64,000 bases of DNA, taken from contig OZ038321.1 in assembly GCA_964035795.1 (NCBI GenBank), forward strand, positions 5,880,996 through 5,944,995, given 5' to 3'. Below, piece by piece: positions 38,172 to 50,691 of the stretch. The first letter of the stretch is position 1. The number at the start of each line of letters is the position of its first letter. The notes under the pieces were generated by a model. That model had not been told where the DNA came from. It did not search any database and saw only the letters and a list, made by a program, of their open reading frames with translations. Position numbers and translations under genes: made by a program. The DNA comes from Pterobdella sp. o SKG-2022. Lineage: Eukaryota; Annelida; Clitellata; Hirudinida; Piscicolidae.

Positions 38172-38630
38172 TTATGAGCAATAACTTGCACTTATGAGAA
38201 AATTAAAAAAAACAAAAACACAACTTACATCAATGGATATATTCTTTCTATAAAACTTTTCTAGAATCAAAAGTTTTATATAACCAATTATTACAAGAAA
38301 GGAATCAGAAAAAGTTTTTCTCAGCCTTATGCTTCCTATAGCCAAATTTTGGATGAATCTTGACATAAATGAAGATTTAAAAAACAAAAACAAAAAAAAA
38401 AAAAGTTTCCGGATTTTTAAATTACTCATGAATTGTACATTTTTTATTACGAAAATATAAAACATCTCACACATTAAGCTCAGAGAATTTTTTTGTGAAA
38501 TGAGCGGTAATTTTGAAATTCGACGTCGAAAATAGTTTTTTGTTTTTTGGAGATACAGTTTCAATGAAAGAATGAAATAAAACATTAAAAATACAATTCT
38601 ACTAAAGCCTTTCATCACAGGGCTGACCAT
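38172..38630 (-). CDS. 152-codon ORF, hydrophobic, unassigned
   Basis: ATG-initiated (MVSPVMKGFSRIVFLMFYF). This is the second-longest non-repeat, non-LINE frame in the window, longer than chance would usually give. It has several Phe/Leu-rich stretches, one over a poly-A run (FFFLFLFF), and basic spacers such as KTKNYFRRRISK. It could be a membrane protein exon or a composition artefact. No domain is recognised. Confidence 0.3.
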   Translation of the reverse strand: MVSPVMKGFSRIVFLMFYFILSLKLYLQKTKNYFRRRISKLPLISQKNSLSLMCEMFYIFVIKNVQFMSNLKIRKLFFFLFLFFKSSFMSRFIQNLAIGSIRLRKTFSDSFLVIIGYIKLLILEKFYRKNISIDVSCVFVFFNFLISASYCS

Positions 38631-38940
38631 CCACCCTTATTCTAATCAAGACTCCAATGAGAGTTTTCTAAGAAATCCCTTTCCTTTCGGATAAAAAATA
38701 ACTTACATACATTTTTTTAGAACATAGTTTTGACAAAAAAATTGAAATATTAAATTTATAAAAATTGAAAATAATAAAAAAAATGATCTCAATTACTAAA
38801 AAACATGAGTAGAATAAAGTAAAACAACAATATTGGAAAACTTAAAAAAATGCAAATTGTTTGGATACGTCTCTTCTCCACACCCACAATAACAAACAAC
38901 TTAAACAAAGTTTTTATACAAACAATAACATTACTATCAG

Positions 38941-39081
38941 TAGCTCGGCAGAAAATGAGCTCGAAAACATCATACGCTTCGAGAACAAAAACAAAACAGA
39001 ATTTGGAAAGATAAACAAAAAAGAAGTCTACAAACTTGAATTTATTTTTTGGTACAGAAAAAATATGTTTGGCAAACAAGG
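38941..39081 (+). CDS. Candidate exon, 46 codons, with consensus donor
   Basis: The frame (open from about 38855) reads SSAENELENIIRFENKNKTE, KKEVYKLEFIFWYRKNMFGK and ends at CAAGG|GTAAGTATT, a full-consensus donor. The acceptor is probably acattactatcag; without it the frame extends upstream as an Asn-rich text. Beyond the donor, the next 100 bp are also open and protein-like in two frames, which could mean a decayed element. Confidence 0.45.
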
Positions 39082-40200
39082 GTAAGTATTAGAACCCGAA
39101 TCTAGCAGCATAAAGCAGACACCGTCAAACAAATCAGAGCCTACAATACCAGGAAAGACAAGCATGCCCGCCAAGGCAGTCATGAAAAAATAAACTGTGA
39201 ATGCAAAATGTCATGGAAACACTAACAAAAAATCAGAGATATCTTCTAGTACAAGAGAGTTTGAAAAAAATAATTAAATTAATAGTGGCTTCAACGACCC
39301 GCAATGTTGCGTAAACACCCAGGCCTGGGACCCACTATGAAAAAATTACCTACTAACGAAAAAAATTTGAAAAAATTGTAGTAAAAAAAATGGGATAAAA
39401 ACATGAGTTTAATTTCTGAGATTAATTCTCTACATCATCAAAAAAACTTCTTTGAAGTTAATAAAAATAATCTACTTTGAACTGAAAGCATTGAAAATCA
39501 TTTACTGGTTATTAGTTTTAATAATCCATAGTTATAATCTTTGACAAGATTAACATGAAAACGTAGTTCTATTTCATATAAAGCTGGTTACATTTTTGCT
39601 AACGTCTTGCAATGAAGTTAAACTTATCAAAAGTTATAGCTCAATTTTTCCAATAAAATCGTCTTTTCAATTCTTCATAGTTGTGTACAGAAAAAAAATT
39701 CAAAAAAACATACAATGTTTTTTCAAAACTAGATCGAAATTATAAATGCTTCCAACCCCACCCATTTGAACTCTTTTCAAAAAAAACTCAAAAAAACAAG
39801 GAAAGGATAAAATTCCATGAAGATTCCATGTTTGAAACTATAGAACCATAATATTTTATTCAACTGAGCATTGTTTTTTAATATTAATTTCAACAAAGGT
39901 TTCAATTCTTTCATGTTCTTTCCGACGTTCAAATTTTTTTATAAACTAAAATTTCGTTTCGTTCTAAGCTGCCAATTGAAATATATGCAAAGTTTAAACT
40001 CGAAGTAACATAAAATTTTGCTTTCATAAATTATTTAATTCTCATAATGTGAATTCAATTAAAAATTCTAAAACGCTTTCATATTGTTTAATTCCAAATT
40101 TAAAAAGCAATTTCGATTTTAATTTTATTTTCACAGCCTAAATAATTAAGTAGCGTTGTTTAAGGCAGCGTTGGGAAACAGGTATAATGGGGCAGTTTTA

Positions 40201-40350
40201 TCAAAAAAGATTTTCAAATTGCACATAAGCACACTTCATATCACTGCTTGCGGCCACCAAAATAATAACACAATCTGTATCCCAACAATAAATACTTTCA
40301 ACTAGATTATTTGAAAACTGGTCTGTGTTTCTTGTATTGCTATTCTCCAT
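40201..40350 (-). CDS. Small ORF of 49 codons
   Basis: ATG directly after an in-frame TGA. It reads MENSNTRNTDQFSNNLVESI, YCWDTDCVIILVAASSDMKC, AYVQFENLF. It is more coding-like than the flanks; no splice sites and no family. Confidence 0.28.
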   Translation of the reverse strand: MENSNTRNTDQFSNNLVESIYCWDTDCVIILVAASSDMKCAYVQFENLF

Positions 40351-41662
40351 TCAAATTGTTATATAGTTTTCAATCAACAAATAGTTAACAATTATAGCTG
40401 ATATGAGTTATTGACTAACTTGATAATGTAAGATTTTTTCGCCAACACAAAAAATTGGCTTAAAATTTTTGGTTAAATCAGTTTTTGTTTTATTTCTCTA
40501 TTCCAAGTATTTAATAAATCCAATTTTCTGAAACTCTTTTTTTCCATGTACCTTTGACTTTATTCGAATGCTTGTTGAAAATTCACATATACGCTTGAAA
40601 ACCTCATCATATCCACGTGTTTCGGAAACAAGAGACATTCAATAATAACATCACAATAAGATTCTAAGCAATAATGTGGTGATGTAACTAAAAGATGCAT
40701 GGTTCAAGTCTTGGCTCAGCTGCAAACTTCTCAGCTACTTTTAGTAATATAGGTCAAAAAAAATTTTCTATTGATTAAAAAATCTTCAAAAATATTTTTC
40801 ATTTAATAATTTTTCTCTTTAACTATAACATTATCATTTTAATCAAGCAATTTTTTTTTCCAATAGAGAAGTCTAATAAATTTCATAAAATTAAGTTTGA
40901 ATGTATTTCTAATCTTTTGTAACTGTTTTGAAGTTTCATAGCGACTTTTTATTTTGTTCTCTCTGGTTTATTCGTATTTTTTTACAAAAATTTTTTTGAA
41001 TCGTTCATCGAAAGTATTTATATTAAATAGTTTCAGTAACTTCTATTTCAAAAATATTTTCTATAATAAAAAATGATATCTTGGATTTGAAATATTCATT
41101 TTGATATAATTAATGATGCAAAAAAAATATGTGACATCAGAAGTTTTTGTTGAGTTTTAAACAAATGCAACAGAAGATAAAGAATAAAAAATAATTTATA
41201 AATGAAATTTGAGAAAGGATCACAAAAAAAATTCTATTTGAAAAGTAACACAGCTTTAATTTTTTTATAATGATGAAGTATTATGGGAGATTTGACTTTT
41301 CTGCAAGGTTTTTGATGGTTACTAACAAAATAAGAAATATGAAAAAAATATGAAGAATATAAAAAGGCTCTTGACTAAAACATCAATAAATAAATATCAA
41401 AACTGAAGAAAAGTAGCTATTATGCAATAGTTGAATAACTTCAAAACTATCATGACGGAGAATTATCAGTAAGCATAATGTAACTTTTCAGAGACATCAT
41501 ATGTATGTTGTGATGCTAACGTTTTATGATAAGGCTGTACTTATCATTTTGAATAAATTTATGAATCCTCAATTGATGTTTTTAAAGTTTAATTGCAAAA
41601 AGCATAATATATACAGTTGAATAGGATAAATGGAAAACCAAGATGAATAACACATTAAATAA

Positions 41663-41779
41663 TTATTTTTTCTGCTTCGTGAGTAGAACAAACAACTCAA
41701 ATATCCTCTGCCACAGCGTTTTCATGAATTTCTGAGCCCAAGCAACAAGTGTCTTAGAAGGCATTTTTGTGTTAAATCT
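41663..41779 (-). CDS. Candidate exon or small ORF with amphipathic helix
   Basis: After the acceptor ATGCGTCAAGCTTTTATAG the frame reads RFNTKMPSKTLVAWAQKF and MKTLWQRIFELFVLLTKQKK to TAA. The middle has Trp/Phe/Leu spacing typical of an amphipathic helix. Confidence 0.28.
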   Translation of the reverse strand, partial: RFNTKMPSKTLVAWAQKFMKTLWQRIFELFVLLTKQKK

Positions 41780-42007
41780 CTATAAAAGCTTGACGCATCT
41801 TAAAATCTTCTGTCATTTTCTCGTAAAAACAACATAAAATATTAACAAAAAATATAAAAAATAATTACAAAAAAGCTAATTAAAAGTTTTATTAGCTGAA
41901 ACTCGTCATGGTTTCCACCCCATTAACTCAATGCTATTGGATGTATTTTGTGCATGTAGTGTGTCAACGAGCAATGTAAGGCGCTGTTAATTACTCACCA
42001 GCAAAAA

Positions 42008-42545
42008 AACATCATTAATCTATCGACTCCCAGCCATTTATCTAACCATCCAAGCATTCATCCGTTCAATCATTCATTCAATCAGCTATCCATCCCTTCA
42101 TTCATTAATCTATCCATCCCTTCATTCATTAATCTATCCATCCATTCATCTATACATCTTTTCAAATATCCATTCATTTATCCATCTATTTATCTATTCA
42201 TTCATTTCTATTTATTCATCCACTTATCCATAGGTTTGTTAATCTATTCATCCATATATTCTTAACAACATTCATTCAACCATCGATCCAATAAGCATTG
42301 GTCATCCAAATATCCATCCTCCATCTAATCATTTCATTTTTCTATACTTATCCATTTCTGTCACTGATTGAAATCTTCATTCAATCTTTATTTCAAGCAT
42401 TCAACCACAATCGTTTATTCAGTTTTTTTACATTTGTCCATTTATTCGATTTCTATCATCCCTCGTGATTCATTCATCTAACCATCCATCCATTTACCCA
42501 CCTACCCATCAATTCATTCATCCACCTATTCATGGTAGCAATTCA
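42008..42545. repeat. Degenerate (ATTC/ATCC)n pyrimidine-rich tract
   Basis: This is a long, imperfect tetranucleotide tract of tccatccattcattcat type. It encodes nothing. It is directly followed by a G/T-rich tract of opposite strand bias. Confidence 0.9.
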
Positions 42546-42604
42546 TCCTCTCCTATCATACCATATCTCATGTTTGGCTGCATTCAAAAAGTCATGTGAT
42601 TTAT

Positions 42605-42990
42605 ATGAGGTTGTATTTCATGTTTGCAATCAATGATGTCTGAGATGGGTTGAAGTTTATCATGGATTGTGGTGTGAGGTGATGTGGTAGGATGTGATGT
42701 GATGTGGTGTGTTGGGGTGTGGTAGGATGTGATGTTGTGTTGGAGTCTATTGGGGTATGGTATGGTGTAGTCAGAACAAATTTCATGTAGTGGGGTGCAA
42801 AAGGGTGTGATGGGGTATTTTGCTGTAATGTGGTTTGGTACAGTTCAGTGTGATGAAGTGAGTTTTTTCTAAATATTATTTATTGAAGTGTGGAATTGTA
42901 TGAGGTCATGTGAGGTAGTGTTGTGCGGTGTTTTTGTATTTAATGCTTTTTGGTGTCGTGTCATGGTATGAATGTGGTGTCTAATATATT
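42605..42990. repeat. Degenerate G/T-rich (GATGTG/GGTGT) tract
   Basis: Repeated gatgtgatgtggtgtg-type units with many variants follow about 60 bp after the C/T-rich tract. The short His/Pro/Ser/Thr frame on the minus strand (42601-42786) is a by-product. Confidence 0.85.
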
Positions 42991-43540
42991 TTCGATTGAA
43001 GCTACCAAGTTCATTCTTAATTCAAAGTATAAAAATTATTTTAAATACTTTGAATAATTTTTTGAATATATATAATAAAAATTTTTTTGAAATGAAAGTA
43101 CTCTTTTGAATGGTCAAATAGCTTTCATTTGGTGACAAGCAAACAAAACTTCAATAGAGATTCTTGTGACTAGCAATATTAATTTCAAAATATTATTTCA
43201 TCTTATGAAAAATATCTCGTGTCTATATATATGTACAACTGAGATACCATTATATATATTCTATTTATTGTTTGATAAAAACTAAAATAATTATTTTTCA
43301 TGAGTTCGTTTTAACACTTCCAAAAGGGCTGCCATGTTTGATTATTTTGTTTTTGAGATATTATTTTTCAATTTTTTGAATTACTTTTGACACGTACAAA
43401 GTCCAAATAAAGCCTTTTGTTGGGTTTTTTTTCTAAATTTTTTTTCAATTTTTGTACATCATATTATATTATATGTTATTATATTATAGCAACTCAAAAG
43501 TCATGAAAAAATTATTACATTCACGTAAGAAATTTTTTGA

Positions 43541-43723
43541 ATGCATCTTGACGTAGGGGAAATAAACTTTTCAGAAGTAATCTTTTATTTCATCGGCCAT
43601 CAGCAAAACCTGCTGAAGGAGAATAATATATTGGAAAAAGTGCAAAACTATTTTCTAAAAAATGCTTATCTTTTGAAAAATTATATAAAGAAATCGTCAA
43701 AGTCTTCAAAGAATATCGTGTAA
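43541..43723 (+). CDS. 60-codon ORF
   Basis: ATG-initiated: MHLDVGEINFSEVIFYFIGH, then QQNLLKENNILEKVQNYFLK and a Lys/Ser-rich end. Near chance length; no family. Confidence 0.22.
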   Translation: MHLDVGEINFSEVIFYFIGHQQNLLKENNILEKVQNYFLKNAYLLKNYIKKSSKSSKNIV

Positions 43724-46015
43724 AATGCATTCAATAGCGCACCATCAAATCTGCTCAAACCATAGCGTACAGTTTTTATCTAGCATATTTCACTTATCTT
43801 TGAAGAACGTTAATTTGCAGTTGACGTCAATATAATCTAATAATTGTTTTATTATACATTAATCTTCATTGAATATTAATTTGATATTTTTAAAACATCA
43901 AAATAAGAGCTCAAAATCGTTGCTTTACTATATCTTAAGGAGTTTTCATTCCCTGCATTGACGCCTTTTACGAAGTATCCCAGTGTTAAACAAACATGGA
44001 AATTAAGTATCAAATATGCGAAAAAGAATTGTCGTGTATCAAATAAAACTAAAAATAACTGTAAACTGGTTAAAAATTGTAGTAAAAACTAATAGACAAG
44101 TTTAAAAACTAGTGCCAATGTTAATGGTCCTTAATGAAAACCATACGAGAAACTATAACAAATTTTAACCATAATATTACGGACTTTAACATCGTGAAAT
44201 TAATAACAAGTAGAAGGGAAAGAGGTGGTTTAAATTAATGGAATTATCGAGTAAGTTGAAAAATCTTTCAAGAAACTTATAAAAATTTATTAATGTATAA
44301 TGAAATATAACTTATAAATAATATGAATATATATTTATTATGTGCAAAAAAACTCAGTTTTTCAAATGCAATGTTTTGCTACATAATAGGGTCTAATCAG
44401 TGTTAATTCCAGGATTAAACTATTTATTTTTATAAAATAAAATCAGTCTAGTTATTTTAATTTATAAATTTCAAATTCTAACAAAATATTCAATTATTTT
44501 TGTTTTTTATGTAAGAACTAATTTCAATATTTTTCAACTACCCTCTGGAGCTCAAATGCACTTGAAAAGGCTCCTATCTTTTTGGAGCCATTTTATAATA
44601 TGGCTTATCTGTTAAGGAGATATCTTTCTTAAGGATGGTCAGTATATAGAAATTTAAGTAATATAAGTAAAAAATATCAATATTGATATTTTTATAAAGG
44701 AAAACAAGCAAAGATTTTTATGATTATGATGTGGTAATGTGACACAGCTGTAATGTGGACAAGTTATCGTGGGTTTACTTATATAGATTAGGACATATTT
44801 GGTTCTATTGTTATAGCTTCTTGTGTAAACAGTTTTTGTCTAAAATTTATCGTGGTTTTCGATAAGTTTAAACTTGAATATTTATTGAGATACATGTCGT
44901 TTATGTATATATAATATAGACAATAGTGAAGTTGATAAGAATAAAAATAATAAGGATAATAATAATGAAGATGAGAATTAGAAATAATATCAATGAGCAC
45001 TTATCAAAACTTGTTATAGACATCTCATGGATCTATTGAAGGTATTCCTTCTCTCATTCACTTCAAAAATGAAGGACTCCTAAGTGCATTTATTTTTTTA
45101 AAAGCATTTTGAACGAGACTCAAAGATGAGTTGGACTTGGGAATGAAAAATTTATTTATTGCTTCAACATTAAGACCAAACCAAAATAATTAATGGTTTG
45201 TATAAAGATAATTATTGGAGCTTATAAAAATGACTATTATAGTTTTCAAAAAAATATTACGAAACTGCATAAAAATAACAAAAATCTTATTAGTTTTGTT
45301 CTTTGACCATAAAAAACTTCTTTCTTGACTTTCTTTATCAATCAAATTAACTTATAACGTACTGAGGTATATATAACACCCACTAACGACTCAGGCTTCA
45401 TTAATTTTGTATTTAATGTTGATAAATCTTGAGGAGACTGATTTTTTGAGTGCTTTTCCATAAAGTTTGCTAAACTTAATTATTCTTATGAAAAATTCAT
45501 CTAGTTTGTTAATTCAATCACGTTTTTGGTTTGAATTTTTTTTTTTAATCTTTATTGTATTCAACAAATGTTTAACTAAATATTTAAATTCATCATAAAC
45601 TAAAAATTACAGTTTTCAAACACAAATTATTATTTTTAAAACGCTCAAAATATAGATGAAATTCACTATAAAAAATAAAAAATTTCTCCAAAAACTAAAA
45701 ATTTGGAAAAAACAATTTAAACTTTAATTGGAATTGCATTTTTTATAAAAAGTTAATCGAAGGTTAATTTTTCTATCAGTTCTTGTTATCAAGATGAATA
45801 GCAGCAATAAAAGTAGCGATTGGCTGTAGCTATGCCGAATATGTTTTTTTATAAATCATTGTAACACTATTGGGCTTAGAAATTCATATATGATAGGACG
45901 CAATTTATAATGTTATTTTGGAGTAGAACTGTTTTATTGCTAATATGATTATATTCATTATTAATGTTTATTTTCCAAAAAAATTTTTTAAATATTTTTA
46001 TTGATTTTATTAACT

Positions 46016-46672
<657 letters not shown>

Positions 46673-46730
46673 CATTAATACAAATATTATATGGTATTAG
46701 CACAAGGATTTTGTATCGTAGCCTTTTCAG

Positions 46731-46759
46731 TCGTCTGAAGAGGATGAAAAGTCGGAAAG
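46731..46759 (+). CDS. Candidate 29-nt exon just after the (TAG)n array
   Basis: The acceptor gtatcgtagccttttcag and the donor GGAAAG|GTAAGA are both strong. Two frames are open: SSEEDEKSE and RLKRMKSRK. It does not join directly to 48135 in an open frame, so another exon would have to lie between them. It could also be an untranslated or alternative exon. Confidence 0.33.
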
Positions 46760-47335
46760 GTAAGATCTGGCAGTATCTGATGCATGCAAGACCTTTCTTT
46801 ACGACTTTCCCATCTCTTTGTCGTCACTTTTTCATCATTATTTTCAATATTATTTGTTGATTTCTTTCTATATAGGGCTTAGCTTAAAATTGTAGTTTGA
46901 TTACAGAATAAGTTTTTAGTAGTATTCATTAAATTTGAATTTAATTTAAATTTCGTGAATTTTGATGTTGAAACTACCATGGCTATCATTTGCAACAATC
47001 AGTACTTAATTCACGAAACATCTCGTTGTCAATGTTAATCATGCATTAGGTTGGCTACTGTAAGGTCGGCTATCAAGAGATCGTTGTTAGTTATAACATG
47101 TTTACCCACTTTACTGTATGTAGACAAGCTGTTATGAAAGCTAATATTGTAAGTTTCTTGTTCAAACCATTAATAAAAGGAATTTCAAGGCAAAAAGCTT
47201 ATAATAGCAAGTAAAAATTTCTAAAATACAGTGTTAATTTACTCATAATGTGTTTGAATTTGAAGAAGTCAATGAGAGTTATATAGAAATTTTTATCAAT
47301 TTTCGATAAAAATGTAATCTCAATTATGTTTGATA

Positions 47336-47458
47336 ATGGCTGCTTCAAAGATTGTGTTGTTTGAAGAAGAGATACGAAGTTTCGTTTTGAATTTTCAAGG
47401 CTTTCAAGCTTTATCTTTTCGTTTCAAAAGTTCCGTATTATATGCACTCATAAACTAA
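47336..47458 (+). CDS. Small ORF of 40 codons, unassigned
   Basis: An ATG-initiated frame begins MAASKIVLFEEEIRSFVLNF and ends at TAA 47456-47458. Composition is more coding-like than the flanks. It lies between two exon candidates of the + strand gene. No splice sites clearly bound it and no family is recognised. Confidence 0.22.
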   Translation: MAASKIVLFEEEIRSFVLNFQGFQALSFRFKSSVLYALIN

Positions 47459-48134
47459 AAACTTTAACTAATACAGAATATTCTCTACCAAATGTTTAGC
47501 TTATATTATCCGGTGAAAGTAATGTAATGAGCTAAATCGAAGAATATTTGATGTTAGTGGGCAATTGAAAAGATAATAAATTTTAAAGTGATTAATAATG
47601 CTATTTTTGATACTAAAAATTTTTCTTGCAACTTGTCTGTTCATGCAATTTTATTATATTTTCGTCTTTTCTGTTATTAATAAACATTCACGTTTAATAG
47701 TTTCATGAAACTTTATTTAAAGTTGAACCTTTTGACAATATAATGGCTATTATTATTCATTTTAAAAGCTACTTTCGTAGAAGATTCGGAGAGTAAATAT
47801 GTTTAAGCCTTAGCAGACAATTATTGAAAAATACAAAATTTATTTAAGAAAACTGAGAACCCATGTCTAACGTTTCAAAATAATACGAATTATATTGAAA
47901 ATTTTTTGCTTCATTAAAATCTCTGGTATACATGTATGTAACGATTTCTATAGTTCTATATGTTATTGAAAGTTTTGGAAGTTAAAAAAAATTCTTTTGA
48001 AACTCAGAAACAGTAAATTGAAGTTGAGTAATAAAGCAAAGAAAGATAAAGAAAGTTTAGAACAGTAATATGAAGTAATAGAAAACGATTGCTTTAAAAA
48101 GATCATGTGAAATCCAAAACATTTATTCCCATAG

Positions 48135-48221
48135 AAAGTGGGATTTTTGAAGCCTCCAGAAAAAGTAGAACTGATTCGAAAAATTTCAATGTGCTTATTC
48201 AAGTCTTGCTTACCGAAGCGT
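48135..48221 (+). CDS. Candidate exon upstream in the same + strand gene
   Basis: The acceptor is aaaacatttattcccatag. The phase-0 frame reads KVGFLKPPEKVELIRKISMC and LFKSCLPKR, with a phase-0 donor CGT|GTACCT that joins directly to the exon at 48658. A second frame starting SGIFEASRKSRTD is also open, so the frame rests on the downstream phase. Confidence 0.4.
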
Positions 48222-48657
48222 GTACCTCGTTAAATATTTTTCCATACTTTTTTGATTGACAAAATCTTTCAAACTTTTTATCGCTTTATTGATATAAAAA
48301 TCTAGTGCAATATTTGGTTAAAGGCGAACTTCACTTGAAAAAGAAAATTTTGCATCTTGTGTGTGGTTGTGGTTACGGGGATCGAAGTTCAGACATCATT
48401 GTAATAGAACAGTTATTCAGCTCATGATTGCATAATATTTGTGGAAAATTTTTCAAAAATTGATCCAGTTGGTTACATAAAATGATTTTGACAGGTGTGG
48501 TTTTATTACGTCTAATTTTTTAAGTGTTTATAGGGAAAATTTTGCTAAATACTTATAAAGGCTAAAAAGTTTTTTGAAATAATAATTTTTTTCTAAATTA
48601 ATGTATCATGTGTGATAAATAAAATTATATTGATAAAAGTTACATTTTACTCTTAAG

Positions 48658-49019
48658 TTGAAAATCCTTCAATCTTACCTCAAAGGTATCCATAGTGAAA
48701 GATTCTCTAAATCTAAATATGGGAATGAAATTGAAATAAAACCAAAAATATCAGATATAAAGCTAATGAAAACATCAATAAAAATTGCTCAAACTCAAAA
48801 GGGAATGAGTGAATCTGTAGGGCATGAAATTACCCCTCAATTTCTGTCACCACCAGCACTCACTTTAGAGGCTCGCATCTTGAACAATGATTTTGGAATT
48901 CCACCAGTTGACTTTCATCGTCCATCACTTGAAAAACAATTTCCATTACATCTTTTGGAAGATCCCAACATCAATGCATTGAAGGATTCTAATGAAATAA
49001 CTTGGTTATTAATAATATT
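48658..49019 (+). CDS. Probable exon of the PGC-1-like gene
   Basis: The acceptor is gttacattttactcttaag. The phase-0 frame is open for about 120 codons and starts LKILQSYLKGIHSERFSKSK. It contains ITPQFLSPPALTLEARILNN and FHRPSLEKQFPLHLLEDPN. Donors ACTTG|GTTATT (end 49004) and AATATT|GTAACA (end 49019) both leave two bases, as the next exon requires. The G+C is clearly above the flanks and the text is coding-like, but no domain is recognised. Membership in the PGC-1-like gene is inferred from strand, order and phase. Confidence 0.58.
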
Positions 49020-49117
49020 GTAACATTTTAAAACTTAAATTAGCATATGCAATGGGTGAAAATACAATAATTACTTTTTATAAAACTAATCTTGTATATA
49101 TTTCAACCCATGAATAG

Positions 49118-49151
49118 CAGTGAGGACCGAGGTTTAGATGCAGCTTTGAAG
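49118..49151 (+). CDS. Probable short exon of the PGC-1-like gene
   Basis: The donor TTGAAG|GTACGTAAG is near-perfect. The acceptor is either atgaatag (start 49118) or atgaatagcag (start 49121), after a pyrimidine-rich stretch. The frame that stays open reads SEDRGLDAALK and ends in phase 0, fitting the exon at 49392. Confidence 0.5.
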
Positions 49152-49391
49152 GTACGTAAGGGAGGTTGTATGCAAAGTCGCATTAGGACTGCTGATTTAA
49201 AGGTGCTGTTTAATTTTATATTAATCATTTCAGGGTAACTTATTGTTCAGTGAAATTTTTGTTTTATTGCCTAAGGTAATAATATTGAAGTTATTATACA
49301 AAATATATAGTAATAATTTTGAAGTTTTTATCTAGAATAATGTATAAAGTCATTGGTTAATCATTTTTGATTGTTTCTCAAATTCATTGAG

Positions 49392-49649
49392 CAAGTACCC
49401 ATTAGCTGCACCAATTCACAGAACAAAGCCACCTGCAAGTGCTCCAAACGCAGGCACCATCCCCACTACTTCCAACCACACCAACACTGCAATGATACCA
49501 CCATCAACAACAATATCTACTATGACAAGTTACCTGCTTATTGTACTGTCTTATCTCGACCTCCATTGGGGATTATGCGTAATGTTCGCATACTTCCCTC
49601 AGAGCTTGAGTTGCAAGAAAATGAAGACAAATCTTTGATGTTTGATAAG
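49392..49649 (+). CDS. Probable exon of the PGC-1-like gene
   Basis: The 86-codon exon has the acceptor gattgtttctcaaattcattgag and the donor GATAAG|GTGGGT, both phase 0. It reads QVPISCTNSQNKATCKCSKR, a His/Asn-rich middle, then PAYCTVLSRPPLGIMRNVRI and an acidic end ELELQENEDKSLMFDK. A second frame is also open over most of it but lacks the phase match to the next exon at 50692. No known domain is recognised. Order and phase place it just upstream of the Asn/Asp-rich exon. Confidence 0.62.
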
Positions 49650-50045
49650 GTGGGTGTTTTGTGGGGTTTAGATAGATGTATGCTTTGTTAAAGTTGGTTT
49701 GAATGCTTTGATACATCTAGTGTTATGCAGTTTTGGGTTAATTTTTCATATATATAATGTAATACATAGTTGGGTTGAATTTGCTTTTTCATTTGGTATA
49801 GTACTTTTTAATGTTAAAATGAGTAGTTTTGATAAATACACCACTATATTGATTGAAACTATAAAGTATTATAATATTTAAAATTACCCATATTGATTTG
49901 AGTTTAATATCAACATGAACCAGAAGTTTATTATACCCATATGAAATTTAAAATTTTATCAAAAACAGTCTATAATTAATTATCTTTAGTTATTGAAGTA
50001 TCTCAAAGAAGTAGGACGTTTATCATGGGAGTTTTAAATTGACTG

Positions 50046-50124
50046 ACACTAGATAATGTAGATACTCTTACGAAAAGCTGTATTAAGTTTCTCAATAAAC
50101 CTTAGTGTTTGTTTCTATTATATA
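50046..50124 (-). repeat. Dispersed repeat R2, copy 2
   Basis: This is the inverted counterpart of 25855-25937, lying in the intron between exons 49392 and 50692 of the PGC-1-like gene. A shorter related stretch (acgaaaagcttcgtatctta) is at 61996-62015. Confidence 0.85.
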
Positions 50125-50691
50125 TGAAGTTTTAAATATTTGACAAGTCGGTCTCATGATATGCCTATAATTTCAAAATGACAATATGAACAATGACAGT
50201 TGCGTAGAGACATTTGAATAAATCAACTTTGAATTTTTGATTGTTATGTAATTTTGACCAATGTTGAAATGTTAAACTATGATTGTAAACAAGTTGAACT
50301 ATGGTTGAGAACAATTCAAAAAGGTTTTTTTAATTAAGTTTAACTTGAAGAATTTAATGTATTACTATTTTAAATGCTTTTTAAAATTTCAATAACTTAA
50401 AAGGTGTTTCTATTCTGAAAAGTTGAAATAGTAATGAGTTTTTAGATAATTGATTTCACCATTCTAATGATTAATATAATGTTTTTTAGATTAGTAATGT
50501 TCACTTATAATTTCAACGAAATGAGTTTTTTCATAAATTTTTGTTCTCAAAAGTACCCCTTAAAACATATCAAACTTTGTGTTATATTTACACTACTACA
50601 TGCATAGTCTAGCAGCTTGATCATGTTACATTCCTTCACATGCAACCCACAACAATATTTTATATAGCAGTTATAATCCTCTCAATTCCAG

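Larger units (their letters stand above)
39100..46010. other. Mostly non-coding, possible long introns
   Basis: Besides the small frames and tracts listed, there is a 6-bp-stem hairpin GGCTCC-N9-GGAGCC at 44569-44589 and a perfect B-box-like GGTTCAAGTC at about 40703 without a cloverleaf. The 39106-39240 patch is G+C-rich with two protein-like frames that lack flanking signals. Confidence 0.45.

Noticed and set aside
49387..49638. 83-codon + frame SKYPLAAPIHRTKPPASAPN
   Set aside because: It overlaps the exon 49392-49649; the other frame fits both the phase-0 donor and the next exon.
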